Assembly (NCBI GenBank): GCA_030613605.1
Contig: JAUWLO010000110.1
Coordinates: 1 to 6,980 of the forward strand
Source: Gammaproteobacteria bacterium
GTDB taxonomy: Bacteria > Pseudomonadota > Gammaproteobacteria > SZUA-152
Length of the DNA: 6,980 nucleotides
Direction: 5' to 3'
Shown: positions 1 to 6,174 of the stretch, piece after piece
Position numbering within the stretch: the stretch's first letter is position 1
How the letters are laid out: each line of letters starts with the position of its first letter
The notes under the pieces: generated by a model
Told to the model about the DNA's origin: nothing
Databases searched by the model: none
The model's input: only the letters and a program-made list of their open reading frames with translations
Position numbers and translations under genes: made by a program

Positions 1-999
1 GATGCAAAAACCCTGGAAGTGGATGGTGATCTGTACACGGCGGACCATATTGTGATTGCACCTGGTGGTGTGCCCGCTGTGCCGGATACCCCCGGCGCTG
101 AACTGGGTATTACCTCCGATGGTTTTTTTGCCCTCACCGAACAACCCAAACGGGTTGCCGTGGTGGGTGCTGGTTACATCGCCGTAGAGTTGGCGGGTGT
201 GCTCAATACGTTGGGTAGTGATGTGAGCCTGTTATTACGCCGAGAGCATTTTCTTTCCAGTTTTGATGCCATGTTGCGCGACACACTCATGGAAGAAATG
301 ATTAACGATGGGGTGAATATTATTCCCAAAGTTTCCTGTACTGCGGTGGAAAAAGCCGCTGATGGTAGCCTGTCCCTCAATTTCAACAATGGTCAGCAAC
401 TCACCGAAATTGATGCGCTGATTTGGGCAATTGGGCGCACACCGAATACGGCGGATTTGAATCTTGCTGCAGCGGGTGTGGAAGTGGATGAACGGGGTTT
501 TATTCCTTCCGATGAATATGAAAATACCAATGTACCGGGAATATATGCCCTGGGTGACGTGACCGGTAAGGCAGCGTTAACTCCGGTGGCTATTGCGGCC
601 GCGCGTCGGTTGAGTGATCGTTTATTCAATCAACAAAACGATCGCAAGCTGGATTACGAAAACATTCCGACGGTGATGTTCAGTCATCCACCCATTGGCA
701 CGGTGGGGCTAACGGAAGAGCAGGCACGCAAACAACATGGCGATGCGGTGAAGGTGTATCAAACGCGTTTTACGGCCATGGCACACGCGTTTACAAAACA
801 TCAGCCCAGTACATCCATGAAACTGGTGTGCATAGGTGCGCAGGAGAAGGTGGTGGGCGTGCATATTATTGGTCAGGGTGCCGATGAGATGTTGCAGGGT
901 TTTGCCGTTGCGGTGAAGATGGGCGCAACCAAGGCCGATTTTGATAATACAGTAGCGATTCATCCTACCAGTGCCGAGGAGTTGGTCACTCTTCGTTGA
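1..999 (+). CDS. gor: Glutathione-disulfide reductase, 3' portion (5' end outside window)
   Basis: This flavoenzyme reduces glutathione disulfide with NADPH in the cytoplasm and keeps the thiol pool reduced. The frame is open to base 1, so the gene begins upstream. The 332 visible residues compare with about 450 in E. coli Gor, so the N-terminal FAD-binding part and the redox-active CxxxxC disulfide are not in view. Visible motifs, in order: the nucleotide-binding motif GAGYIAVE (166-189), typical of glutathione reductase; the second FAD motif, ALGDVTGKAALTPVAIAA (about 547-600); the dimerisation-domain motif SHPPIGTVGLTEEQA; and the C-terminal HPTSAEE, whose His (961-963) and following Glu form the active-site base pair of the partner subunit. 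The GxGYIAxE motif and the C-terminal HPTxAEExVTxR favour Gor over lipoamide dehydrogenase or mercuric reductase. In the NADPH-phosphate loop (238-267) the first Arg is kept, but the position of the second is Ser (256-258). Confidence 0.95.
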   Translation, partial: DAKTLEVDGDLYTADHIVIAPGGVPAVPDTPGAELGITSDGFFALTEQPKRVAVVGAGYIAVELAGVLNTLGSDVSLLLRREHFLSSFDAMLRDTLMEEMINDGVNIIPKVSCTAVEKAADGSLSLNFNNGQQLTEIDALIWAIGRTPNTADLNLAAAGVEVDERGFIPSDEYENTNVPGIYALGDVTGKAALTPVAIAAARRLSDRLFNQQNDRKLDYENIPTVMFSHPPIGTVGLTEEQARKQHGDAVKVYQTRFTAMAHAFTKHQPSTSMKLVCIGAQEKVVGVHIIGQGADEMLQGFAVAVKMGATKADFDNTVAIHPTSAEELVTLR

Positions 1000-1032
1000 A
1001 TTGCGCAATAACATTGTGACTAAACGAAAGTT

Positions 1033-1038
1033 AAGGGA
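1033..1038 (+). promoter_or_regulatory. Ribosome binding site of the gamma carbonic anhydrase-like gene
   Basis: AAGGGA lies six bases before the ATG at 1045 and supports that start. The gap to the gor stop codon is only 45 bases and holds no clear terminator, which suggests read-through from gor. Confidence 0.6.
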
Positions 1039-1044
1039 AGTAAA

Positions 1045-1581
1045 ATGAAAATCAGAAGCTTTCAGGGCTTAACACCCAGGCTCGGTGACAATGTGTTTGT
1101 TGATGATACTGCGCTGGTGGTGGGTGATGTGCATCTTGGCGATGATAGCTCGATATGGCCGTTAACGGTGGTGCGCGGTGATGTGAACAAGATCCGCATC
1201 GGTAAACGAACCAACATCCAGGATAACAGCGTGATGCATGTGACTCATCCGCACACGGATATTCCTGATGGTTACGCATTGCCCGTGGGTGACACCGTCA
1301 CTGTTGGCCAGCGTGTCATCCTGCACGGGTGTGCAGTGGGCGCCAAGTGGCTGGGGGGTATGGGCTCTACGGTGATGGATGGGGCGAAACTGGAGCCCTA
1401 TGTGTTGTTAGGTGCAGGTAGTCTGGTCTCGCCGGGTAAGGTGCTGGAAGGTGGTTATTTGTGGCTGGGCAGTCCGGTGCGCAAGGTGCGGCCGTTGACC
1501 GATGATGAAAAAAAGTGGATTGATTATTCAGCGCAGCATTATGTGGATTTAAAAAATAAACACATGAGCGAAGAAAAATAA
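1045..1581 (+). CDS. Gamma carbonic anhydrase-like hexapeptide-repeat protein (YrdA family)
   Basis: The protein has 178 residues, close to the 184 of E. coli YrdA. It should fold as a left-handed beta helix and form a cytoplasmic trimer with metal at the subunit interfaces. Family motifs are plain: VVRGDVNKIRIG (about residues 42-53, with the structural Arg44 and Asp46), TNIQDNSVMHVTH (about 56-68), the LHGC segment (93-96), GMGSTVMDGA, and the C-terminal LWLGSPVRKVRPLTDDE followed by a helical tail. In active gamma-class enzymes three His bind the metal. Here His65 and His94 occupy two of those sites, but the usual GHxxxLH pattern reads GQRVILH, with Gln89 (CAG, 1309-1311) at the third. Whether it hydrates CO2 is therefore open; many YrdA-type proteins have no proven activity even with all three His. 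The start is fixed by AAGGGA just upstream. It follows gor by 45 bases and converges on the DUF3307 gene. The family assignment is firm, the function is not. Confidence 0.93.
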   Translation: MKIRSFQGLTPRLGDNVFVDDTALVVGDVHLGDDSSIWPLTVVRGDVNKIRIGKRTNIQDNSVMHVTHPHTDIPDGYALPVGDTVTVGQRVILHGCAVGAKWLGGMGSTVMDGAKLEPYVLLGAGSLVSPGKVLEGGYLWLGSPVRKVRPLTDDEKKWIDYSAQHYVDLKNKHMSEEK

Positions 1582-1590
1582 GGATTGGGC

Positions 1591-1665
1591 TTTTTATACT
1601 CAGATGTTAAATGCTTAGGCGTTAAATACTCAGCTGTTAAATGCCTGGGTGTTAAATGCTTAGAA
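1591..1665. repeat. 15-bp imperfect tandem repeat, four clear units plus one degenerate
   Basis: Four consecutive 15-base units start at 1606, 1621, 1636 and 1651, each beginning GTTAAAT followed by RCYYRG and two variable bases. The preceding 15 bases (1591-1605, ending TATACTCAGAT) resemble the 1621 unit at about 11 of 15 positions and look like a fifth, decayed copy. The array fills the space between the carbonic anhydrase-like stop codon and the converging DUF3307 gene. Its last unit encodes the final residues and the TAA stop of that - strand gene. The direct head-to-tail order without spacers rules out a CRISPR array; slippage duplication is the simplest origin. Confidence 0.85.
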
Positions 1666-1996
1666 GAAAAATACAGTAGCCAACTTTGCAGGCCACGTGT
1701 AATCCCTGGTCTACGTGGAAATTAATCCAGCCTTCACATTTAGAAAAATCAATCAGGCCGTGTAACACGGTTTCTATCACCCCTAACAACACACTTCCTG
1801 TGATGAGATAAACCGCACCACCGTGGACCAGGGAATGGGCCGTCAACCAATACTGCCAGGCTGGAAAATGCTTGCCTGTATTCTGATGTATTTTGTTATG
1901 CCGGTTTTTACCGGAACCCATAGCCTCCCCTTGCAGCGCAAAATCTGCCAGGGCGTGGGCTACCAGTAATTCAAAAAAAATACTTAATCCAGCCAT
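1652..1996 (-). CDS. DUF3307 family small integral membrane protein
   Basis: This 114-residue hydrophobic protein matches what I recall of the DUF3307 pattern, a family with no established function. Characteristic residues: His14 and Asp18 in AHALADFALQ near the N terminus; a polar Lys/His/Asn-rich loop (about 29-46); His54 and His58 in a second hydrophobic segment; Glu75, His79, Asp83 and Lys86 in ETVLHGLIDFSK; and Asp96, Gln97 and His100 in VDQGLH, followed by a final hydrophobic stretch. I count three or four membrane segments (roughly 4-22, 50-66, 67-84 and 99-113). The ATG at 1996 is the only ordinary start: the frame is closed by a TAA at 2009-2011. The ribosome site is weak, since a good AAGGAA (2012-2017) lies 15 bases away and only AGG is close. 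The stop lies inside the 15-bp tandem repeat. The gene stands alone, convergent with the carbonic anhydrase-like gene and divergent from the deacetylase-like gene. Confidence 0.8.
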   Translation of the reverse strand: MAGLSIFFELLVAHALADFALQGEAMGSGKNRHNKIHQNTGKHFPAWQYWLTAHSLVHGGAVYLITGSVLLGVIETVLHGLIDFSKCEGWINFHVDQGLHVACKVGYCIFLLSI

Positions 1997-2058
1997 CGCC
2001 TGGTCCAGTTATTCCTTGGTTCCGTTAAAGGGGCATTGATTTTGTTGAAATATTTAAG

Positions 2059-2064
2059 ATTATA
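2059..2064 (-). promoter_or_regulatory. Possible -10 element for the DUF3307 gene
   Basis: On the - strand this hexamer reads exactly TATAAT, 62 bases before the DUF3307 start codon, in the divergent intergenic region. No good -35 box is seen at 16-18 bases; the best nearby match (TTAAAT at 19 bases) is poor. The position is sensible for a promoter with a leader of about 55 bases, but an AT-rich hexamer can arise by chance. Confidence 0.3.
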
Positions 2065-2252
2065 GCGGTTGGGGGATGGATTAATTTAATACTTTGTTCT
2101 CATTTTCAGCATAAAAAAGCCGTTTTGAATGGAATCTGGATAGTTGGCTGGTGGTCAGTTTTTAGTGTTTATTTTTGGTTTTTTATCCCTATGGGTAAGT
2201 TATTCTCGTGTGTCGTGGTGTGGCTTTAACAACATTACTGGCGGGATGAAAC

Positions 2253-2258
2253 AGGAAG
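2253..2258 (+). promoter_or_regulatory. Ribosome binding site of the deacetylase-like gene
   Basis: AGGAAG sits nine bases before the ATG at 2268. It fixes that start, with the protein beginning MAAGLCVYL, the first strand of the deacetylase fold. Confidence 0.6.
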
Positions 2259-2267
2259 AATCAAACC

Positions 2268-3209
2268 ATGGCTGCAGGTCTTTGTGTTTATTTAGGGGAA
2301 GAGCTGGGTCGGTATGGTTTTGGTGACGGCCATCCCTTTGGCGTGCAACGTTACAACCGTTTTGTCGATGAGCTGGAACGACGAGAACTGTTTCAAAAGC
2401 TGAATATTTCTCAGCCGGTAATGGCAACCGAAGAACAGTTAGCTCTGTTTCATGCTGCCGAATACATTAGCCGGGTCAAAAAATTATCATTAAGTGGTGA
2501 AGGCTATCTGGATGCGGGTGATACGCCGGCTTTTGTCGGCATGTTCGAGGCAACGTCAACAGTAGTCGGAACGGTGCTGGCGGCGGCGGATGTTTTAATG
2601 TCGAGCTCCTGTCAGCGCGCTTTCGTCCCTATTGCTGGTTTGCACCATGCGCGTCGCGAAGGTGCTGCCGGCTTCAGCGTGTTTAATGACTGTGGTGTGG
2701 TCATTGAATGGTTGTTGCAGCAGCATGGTTTGACCCGGGTGGCTTATGTGGATATCGATGCCCATCATGCCGATGGTGTGTTTTATGGGTTTGAAGATGA
2801 TCCTCGCGTGTTTTTTGCCGATATGCATGAAGACGGTCGTTATTTGTATCCAGGCACCGGATCAGCAGAAGAAACGGGGCGTGGTTTAGCGGAGGGTACA
2901 AAACTGAATATCCCCATGCCGCCGGGTGCAGATGACACCGCCTTTCTGCAAGCCTGGGAACAGGTGGAGTCATATTTACTGCAGGCGCGTCCCCAGATAA
3001 TTTTATTGCAGTGCGGTGTGGATAGTCTCGCCAACGACCCCATTACTCATCTTAAATACAGCTCGGCAAGTCATGTTCATGCGACACAACGATTGCGTGT
3101 GCTAGCGGAACAATTTTGCGCAGGGCGTCTGCTGGTGATGGGTGGCGGGGGATACAACCTTGATAATGTCGCCCAGGGCTGGGGTGATGTTGTGGAAGCT
3201 TTGTTGTAA
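2268..3209 (+). CDS. Histone deacetylase family protein (AcuC-like zinc amidohydrolase)
   Basis: The protein has 313 residues, the usual size of the short bacterial members of the arginase/deacetylase superfamily, which remove acetyl groups from lysine, polyamines or other amides in the cytoplasm. The full active-site set is present: tandem catalytic His126-His127 in AGLHHARREGAAGFSVFND; zinc ligands Asp164 and His166 in DIDAHHADG; a third zinc ligand, Asp252, in CGVDSLANDPITHL; and the transition-state Tyr296 in the GGGGYN loop. The N-terminal GHPFGVQRYNRF segment corresponds to the family's typical HPE/HP-R start region. It should be catalytically active, but the substrate cannot be read from sequence. 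There is no signal peptide or extra domain, and no acetyl-CoA synthetase, polyamine or acetoin gene lies nearby, so the acuC name is not justified. It is transcribed alone and converges on aroE, with 53 bases between stops and no strong terminator. Confidence 0.93.
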   Translation: MAAGLCVYLGEELGRYGFGDGHPFGVQRYNRFVDELERRELFQKLNISQPVMATEEQLALFHAAEYISRVKKLSLSGEGYLDAGDTPAFVGMFEATSTVVGTVLAAADVLMSSSCQRAFVPIAGLHHARREGAAGFSVFNDCGVVIEWLLQQHGLTRVAYVDIDAHHADGVFYGFEDDPRVFFADMHEDGRYLYPGTGSAEETGRGLAEGTKLNIPMPPGADDTAFLQAWEQVESYLLQARPQIILLQCGVDSLANDPITHLKYSSASHVHATQRLRVLAEQFCAGRLLVMGGGGYNLDNVAQGWGDVVEALL

Positions 3210-3262
3210 CAGTTATAAAAAAATTATTTGGAATGGATTTGAGTTGGTAATTGGTTGGTGTG

Positions 3263-4120
3263 TTAGCTAGCGTTTAATGCTTCCCGGATGGATTTGATGA
3301 CGGGAGTTGTCTCCGGTCGGACTCCGCGCCACAGAAAAAAGGACTCTGCGGCCTGCTCGACCAGCATACCCAGGCCATCAACAGACTTATTGGCGTTATG
3401 TTGTTCGCCCCAAAGGACAAATGGAGTGGGCTCGGCGCTGTACATCATGTCGTAACACCAGCAATTTTCAGCGCAAACAGTATCCGGTAAGGGCGGTACT
3501 TCACCCTGCAAGCTTGCTGCAGTGGCGTTGATGATGAGATCAAAGCTTTGATCACCAAGATCATCAAAGCCAACACCGGAAACATCACCCCGTTCAGAAA
3601 AATCCTGTGCGAGATCGTGGGCTCGATCTGGCGTGCGGTTGACGATTACCAATGTTGTCGGTTTTTCATCAAGTAATGGTTGTAGTACCCCACGTGCAGC
3701 ACCACCTGCACCAATTAATAAAACACGTTTGTTGGCAACAGGCATAGAGTGATTTTGTAAAAGGTCGCGCACTAAACCAATGCCATCAGTATTACGACCA
3801 AGCAACTGGCCTTCAGTATTCATCAACAAAGTATTAACCGCGCCGGCCTGTTTTGCCTCCGCGCCCAGGTCGTCTGCCAGTTGCCAGGCTTCCTGTTTGA
3901 AAGGAACAGTGACATTCAGCCCCTTGCCGCCATTGGCAAAAAAATTACCCACCGCCTGTTCAAAACCGCCAACGTCAACCTGAATGGCGGTGTACTCAAT
4001 GCGTTGACCGGTTTGTTTCGCAAAGGCGGCATGAATTTGCGGCGAGCGGGAATGGGTGATGGGGTTGCCCATCACCGCATAGGCATCCGGTGCTTTATCA
4101 AAGTCGAAGAGTGATGACAT
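3263..4120 (-). CDS. aroE: Shikimate dehydrogenase (NADP+)
   Basis: AroE reduces 3-dehydroshikimate to shikimate with NADPH, the fourth step of chorismate and aromatic amino acid synthesis, in the cytoplasm. At 285 residues it is slightly longer than E. coli AroE (272), mainly through about 12 extra N-terminal residues. Substrate-site motifs: GNPITHSRSPQIH with Ser24 and Ser26; LNVTVPFK with catalytic Lys75; Asn96 in GAVNTL; and catalytic Asp112 in GRNTDG. The NADP domain shows the glycine-rich GAGGAAR (137-143) and the NRTPDR motif (from 161) whose Asn, Arg and Thr contact the 2'-phosphate, so this is the AroE type rather than the NAD-using YdiB type. The C terminus has DGLGMLVEQAAESFFLW. 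The ATG at 4120 has no strong ribosome site (only CAAGA next to it), and no alternative start lies upstream in frame within the gap. It is last in the - strand gene series, 49 bases after pit, and may depend on read-through from it. Confidence 0.97.
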   Translation of the reverse strand: MSSLFDFDKAPDAYAVMGNPITHSRSPQIHAAFAKQTGQRIEYTAIQVDVGGFEQAVGNFFANGGKGLNVTVPFKQEAWQLADDLGAEAKQAGAVNTLLMNTEGQLLGRNTDGIGLVRDLLQNHSMPVANKRVLLIGAGGAARGVLQPLLDEKPTTLVIVNRTPDRAHDLAQDFSERGDVSGVGFDDLGDQSFDLIINATAASLQGEVPPLPDTVCAENCWCYDMMYSAEPTPFVLWGEQHNANKSVDGLGMLVEQAAESFFLWRGVRPETTPVIKSIREALNAS

Positions 4121-4151
4121 TCTTGATAACGTAAGCGGTAAGGTCGTCGTG

Positions 4152-4170
4152 GGCCTGTGGTGAACAGGCC
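4152..4170 (-). other. Hairpin between pit and aroE
   Basis: A perfect 7-bp inverted repeat, GGCCTGT/ACAGGCC, encloses a 5-base loop. On the - strand it begins at the last base of the pit stop codon. No T tract follows in the direction of transcription, so it is not a classical intrinsic terminator. It could protect the 3' end of the pit message or modulate read-through into aroE, whose start lies 31 bases further on. Confidence 0.5.
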
Positions 4171-5423
4171 TAGCTAAAGGTGGCTTTGAGTATAAAGAAA
4201 ATGATGATGGAGAGTATCGCGCCTGCAGGCAAGGTCACTATCCAGGACATGAATATGGTGCGGATCACATTAAGGTTGAGTGCTGCGATGCCGCGAGCCA
4301 GACCCACACCCAGCACTGCACCCACCAGGGTATGTGTGGTGGAAATCGGTAAACCGGTGCGTGAAGCCAACACCACCGTGGTGGCAGCTGCCAGCGTGGC
4401 AGCAAAACCACTGCTGGGTGTTAACTTGGTGATATTGGAACCAATAGTGGCGATCACTTTGTGACCGTATGTCACCAGGCCAATCACAATACCGCCACCA
4501 CCGAGGATTAATACCCAAACTGGCAAAGCAGATTTTTGTCCCACTTCACCACTGTTTTCCACAATGCTGATGACTGCGGCCAAAGGCCCGATGGCATTGG
4601 CCACATCGTTAGAGCCGTGCGCAAAGGCCATGGCGCAGGCGGTGAACACCATTAAGACCGCGAAGATCTTTTCCACGTTGGTAAAATGGAAGTCGCGATC
4701 GGCATCGGGATCAAAGTCCATTTTACCGATGTAATATTTTCCGATCAGCATGGAAATTCCGCCAACAATGGCCGCGGTGAGATAACTTTCCGTAGCGCTT
4801 AACTCCAGGCCAACGTGTTTTAGGCCTTTGTATAACGTGACCAGGGCAATCATGAAACCCACCAGGAAAATGTAATAGGGGACATATTTCTTGGCTTGTT
4901 TTAGTGGCTCAGCAGTATCAAGGATAAGGCGTTGCACGCTGTAAAAAAGTGCGTAAGCAATACTGCCTGCCATTAATGGAGACACTATCCAGCTGCTGAC
5001 AATCGTGCCGATCTTGCCCCACTTAACGATATCCATACCAACACCGACAGCAGCAAAACCCACAATGGCGCCCACAATGGAATGCGTGGTCGAAACCGGC
5101 CAGCCAAATCGTGACGCCACCATCAACCAGATACCTGCTGCTAATAGTGATGCCAACATGCCATAGACGAGAATCTCTGGCGTACCTGCCAGCATGGTGG
5201 TATCAAGAATGCCTTTGCGAATGGTCGAGGTGACCTGACCACCGGCCAGGAAAGCGCCCGCAAATTCAAAAATAGTGGCAATGATAATGGCCTGTTTAAC
5301 GGTGATAGCGCCAGAGCCAACCGAAGTGCCCATCGCATTGGCGACATCGTTGGCACCCACACCCCAGGCCATGAAGAAACCAAACAGACAGGCCAGGATG
5401 ATAAAGATCGTTCCGTATTCCAT
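4170..5423 (-). CDS. pit: Inorganic phosphate transporter, PiT family
   Basis: This 417-residue inner-membrane protein belongs to the PiT family, low-affinity phosphate symporters driven in bacteria by protons and often moving metal-phosphate. The family's internal duplication is clear: GANDVANA at residues 23-30 and GSNDVANA at 270-277, each near a transmembrane helix, and paired STTH motifs at 111-114 and 361-364 followed by LVGA/IVGA. About ten hydrophobic segments are visible, with a more polar central part (about 230-250, containing KMDFDPDADRDFHF) that is probably a cytoplasmic loop between the halves. The start is well supported: GGAGAT (5431-5436) lies seven bases before the ATG and immediately after the stop codon of the upstream DUF47 gene. 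The gap of 14 bases implies co-transcription and probably translational coupling. The DUF47/PiT pairing is a known arrangement in many bacteria. The symbol is used in the family sense. Confidence 0.95.
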   Translation of the reverse strand: MEYGTIFIILACLFGFFMAWGVGANDVANAMGTSVGSGAITVKQAIIIATIFEFAGAFLAGGQVTSTIRKGILDTTMLAGTPEILVYGMLASLLAAGIWLMVASRFGWPVSTTHSIVGAIVGFAAVGVGMDIVKWGKIGTIVSSWIVSPLMAGSIAYALFYSVQRLILDTAEPLKQAKKYVPYYIFLVGFMIALVTLYKGLKHVGLELSATESYLTAAIVGGISMLIGKYYIGKMDFDPDADRDFHFTNVEKIFAVLMVFTACAMAFAHGSNDVANAIGPLAAVISIVENSGEVGQKSALPVWVLILGGGGIVIGLVTYGHKVIATIGSNITKLTPSSGFAATLAAATTVVLASRTGLPISTTHTLVGAVLGVGLARGIAALNLNVIRTIFMSWIVTLPAGAILSIIIFFILKATFS

Positions 5424-5437
5424 AATCTTTATCTCCG

Positions 5438-6115
5438 CTATCGAGCTAACATTAGTTCAAGGCGGCTTCCTACCCGTTGTGATAAATCTCCCAGATCTCC
5501 GATCCAGTCAATAATGCGATACAGGAACATCACTTCCACGGGGTTGAGTTCAGACTCGATGGCAAACAGTTCGGTGCGAACCCTGACCTGAATCTTATCC
5601 GTGTCACCTTCTATTCTGTCGAGGGTTTTGATCATCTCTTCGACCAGCTCAACTTCTTTGCCGCGGAAACCGGTTTCCACCAGTTCATCGAGTTCATTGA
5701 CGGCTTTTTGAGCCTGTTCCGAGGCGTCGATGGAGCGTTGTATGAATTCTTTCAGGAGTGGGCCAAAGCTTTTCGGGAAAACCATTTTGCGGCCGATAAT
5801 AAGGCCGGTAATGTCTTTGGCCTTGTTGGCAATTTTGTCCTGCATGGTGAGGACTTCTAATAGATCTCGTCTGGAGACGGCCATAAACAGGCTTTTGGGC
5901 AGATTAAGTCTTAACTCACGCTTTAAATCATCCGCTTCATTTTCCAGACGGGCGATTTCACTTCGGCATTTGGTGGCTTCATCCCAGTTTTCTGACAGTA
6001 CCGCGTCAAAAAAAGGTGCAAGTTGCGTTATACAAACCTGAACTTTTTCCATGTGTTTTTGCAGGGGACGAACCGGGGAACTGCCGAACATATTTGAGAT
6101 AGTGGTGAATGCCAC
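5438..6115 (-). CDS. DUF47 (TIGR00153-type, PhoU-like) protein, partner of PiT transporter
   Basis: This 225-residue soluble, almost wholly alpha-helical protein has long charged amphipathic stretches, as in the PhoU-like four-helix bundles of the DUF47 family. Recognisable parts: the N-terminal GSSPVRPLQKHMEKV; a Glu/Asp-rich helix RSEIARLENEADDLKREL; the RRDLLEVLTMQDKIANKAKDI region typical of the family; and EGDTDKIQ followed by a C-terminal IIDWIGDLGDLSQRVG helix. Acidic residues such as E.ADD and D.IGD are where PhoU proteins bind metals. The start is GTG (6113-6115), chosen because a strong AAAGGAGT (6121-6128) lies five bases before it; the next Met (residue 9) would lack such a site. 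Its gene precedes the PiT gene by 14 bases, so the product is best read as a regulator or accessory of that phosphate transporter. This is inferred from context and family; the exact action is not known. Confidence 0.9.
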   Translation of the reverse strand: MAFTTISNMFGSSPVRPLQKHMEKVQVCITQLAPFFDAVLSENWDEATKCRSEIARLENEADDLKRELRLNLPKSLFMAVSRRDLLEVLTMQDKIANKAKDITGLIIGRKMVFPKSFGPLLKEFIQRSIDASEQAQKAVNELDELVETGFRGKEVELVEEMIKTLDRIEGDTDKIQVRVRTELFAIESELNPVEVMFLYRIIDWIGDLGDLSQRVGSRLELMLAR

Positions 6116-6120
6116 GTAGG

Positions 6121-6128
6121 ACTCCTTT
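6121..6128 (-). promoter_or_regulatory. Strong ribosome binding site that decides the GTG start of the DUF47 gene
   Basis: On the - strand this reads AAAGGAGT, a near-complete match to the anti-Shine-Dalgarno sequence, five bases before GTG at 6115. It is the strongest such site in the window. Two bases further upstream ends the 3' arm of a short hairpin. Confidence 0.7.
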
Positions 6129-6153
6129 GATACCGTTTATCGGTATTATTTTT
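6128..6153 (+). terminator. Terminator-like hairpin with T tract in the hemB-DUF47 gap, reading against the genes
   Basis: ATACCG (6130-6135) and CGGTAT (6141-6146) form a stem around the loop TTTAT. Read on the + strand, one G-T and one T-A pair extend the stem to about 8 bp, and TTTTT (6149-6153) follows at once, the form of an intrinsic terminator. The adjacent genes run on the - strand, where no T tract follows, so it would not end hemB transcripts. It could stop antisense transcription entering hemB. In the - strand message the 6-bp core hairpin would stand just before the DUF47 ribosome site. Confidence 0.4.
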
Positions 6154-6174
6154 CGTTAAGCCGCTATTGATCGT

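Larger units (their letters stand above)
1997..2267. other. Divergent intergenic region between DUF3307 and deacetylase-like genes
   Basis: This 271-base stretch must contain the start signals of both flanking genes. It is AT-rich in its middle and right parts. Apart from the TATAAT on the - strand and the ribosome site before 2268, I find no convincing promoter, operator palindrome, terminator or small gene. The best + strand candidate boxes match consensus at only three or four positions. Confidence 0.5.

Noticed and set aside
1000..1009. Perfect 10-bp palindrome ATTGCGCAAT just after the gor stop codon
   Set aside because: It has no loop and no T tract, so it is not a terminator, and no second copy marks it as an operator; a palindrome this short is expected by chance.
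1606..1665. The repeat considered as a CRISPR array or attachment site
   Set aside because: Units are 15 bases, directly abutting and imperfect, with no spacers, no cas genes and no integrase nearby.
2036..2063. Possible + strand promoter (TTGATT with GATTAT, 16-base spacing) before the deacetylase-like gene
   Set aside because: The -10 matches at only four of six positions and lies over 200 bases from the start codon; the same bases give a better TATAAT on the other strand.
2144..2326. A 60-codon open frame on the + strand before and across the deacetylase-like start
   Set aside because: It has no ATG start or ribosome site, overlaps the well-supported deacetylase start in another frame, and its Trp/Phe-rich product resembles no known small protein.
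3210..3262. Possible bidirectional terminator between the converging deacetylase-like and aroE genes
   Set aside because: The AT-rich TTATAAAAAAATTAT segment has at most five A-T pairs and no GC-rich stem, too weak to call.
4180..4464. Open frame on the + strand opposite pit
   Set aside because: It is the complement of the conserved second half of the transporter, with biased Ala/Val/Thr content and no recognisable domain; a shadow of the real gene.
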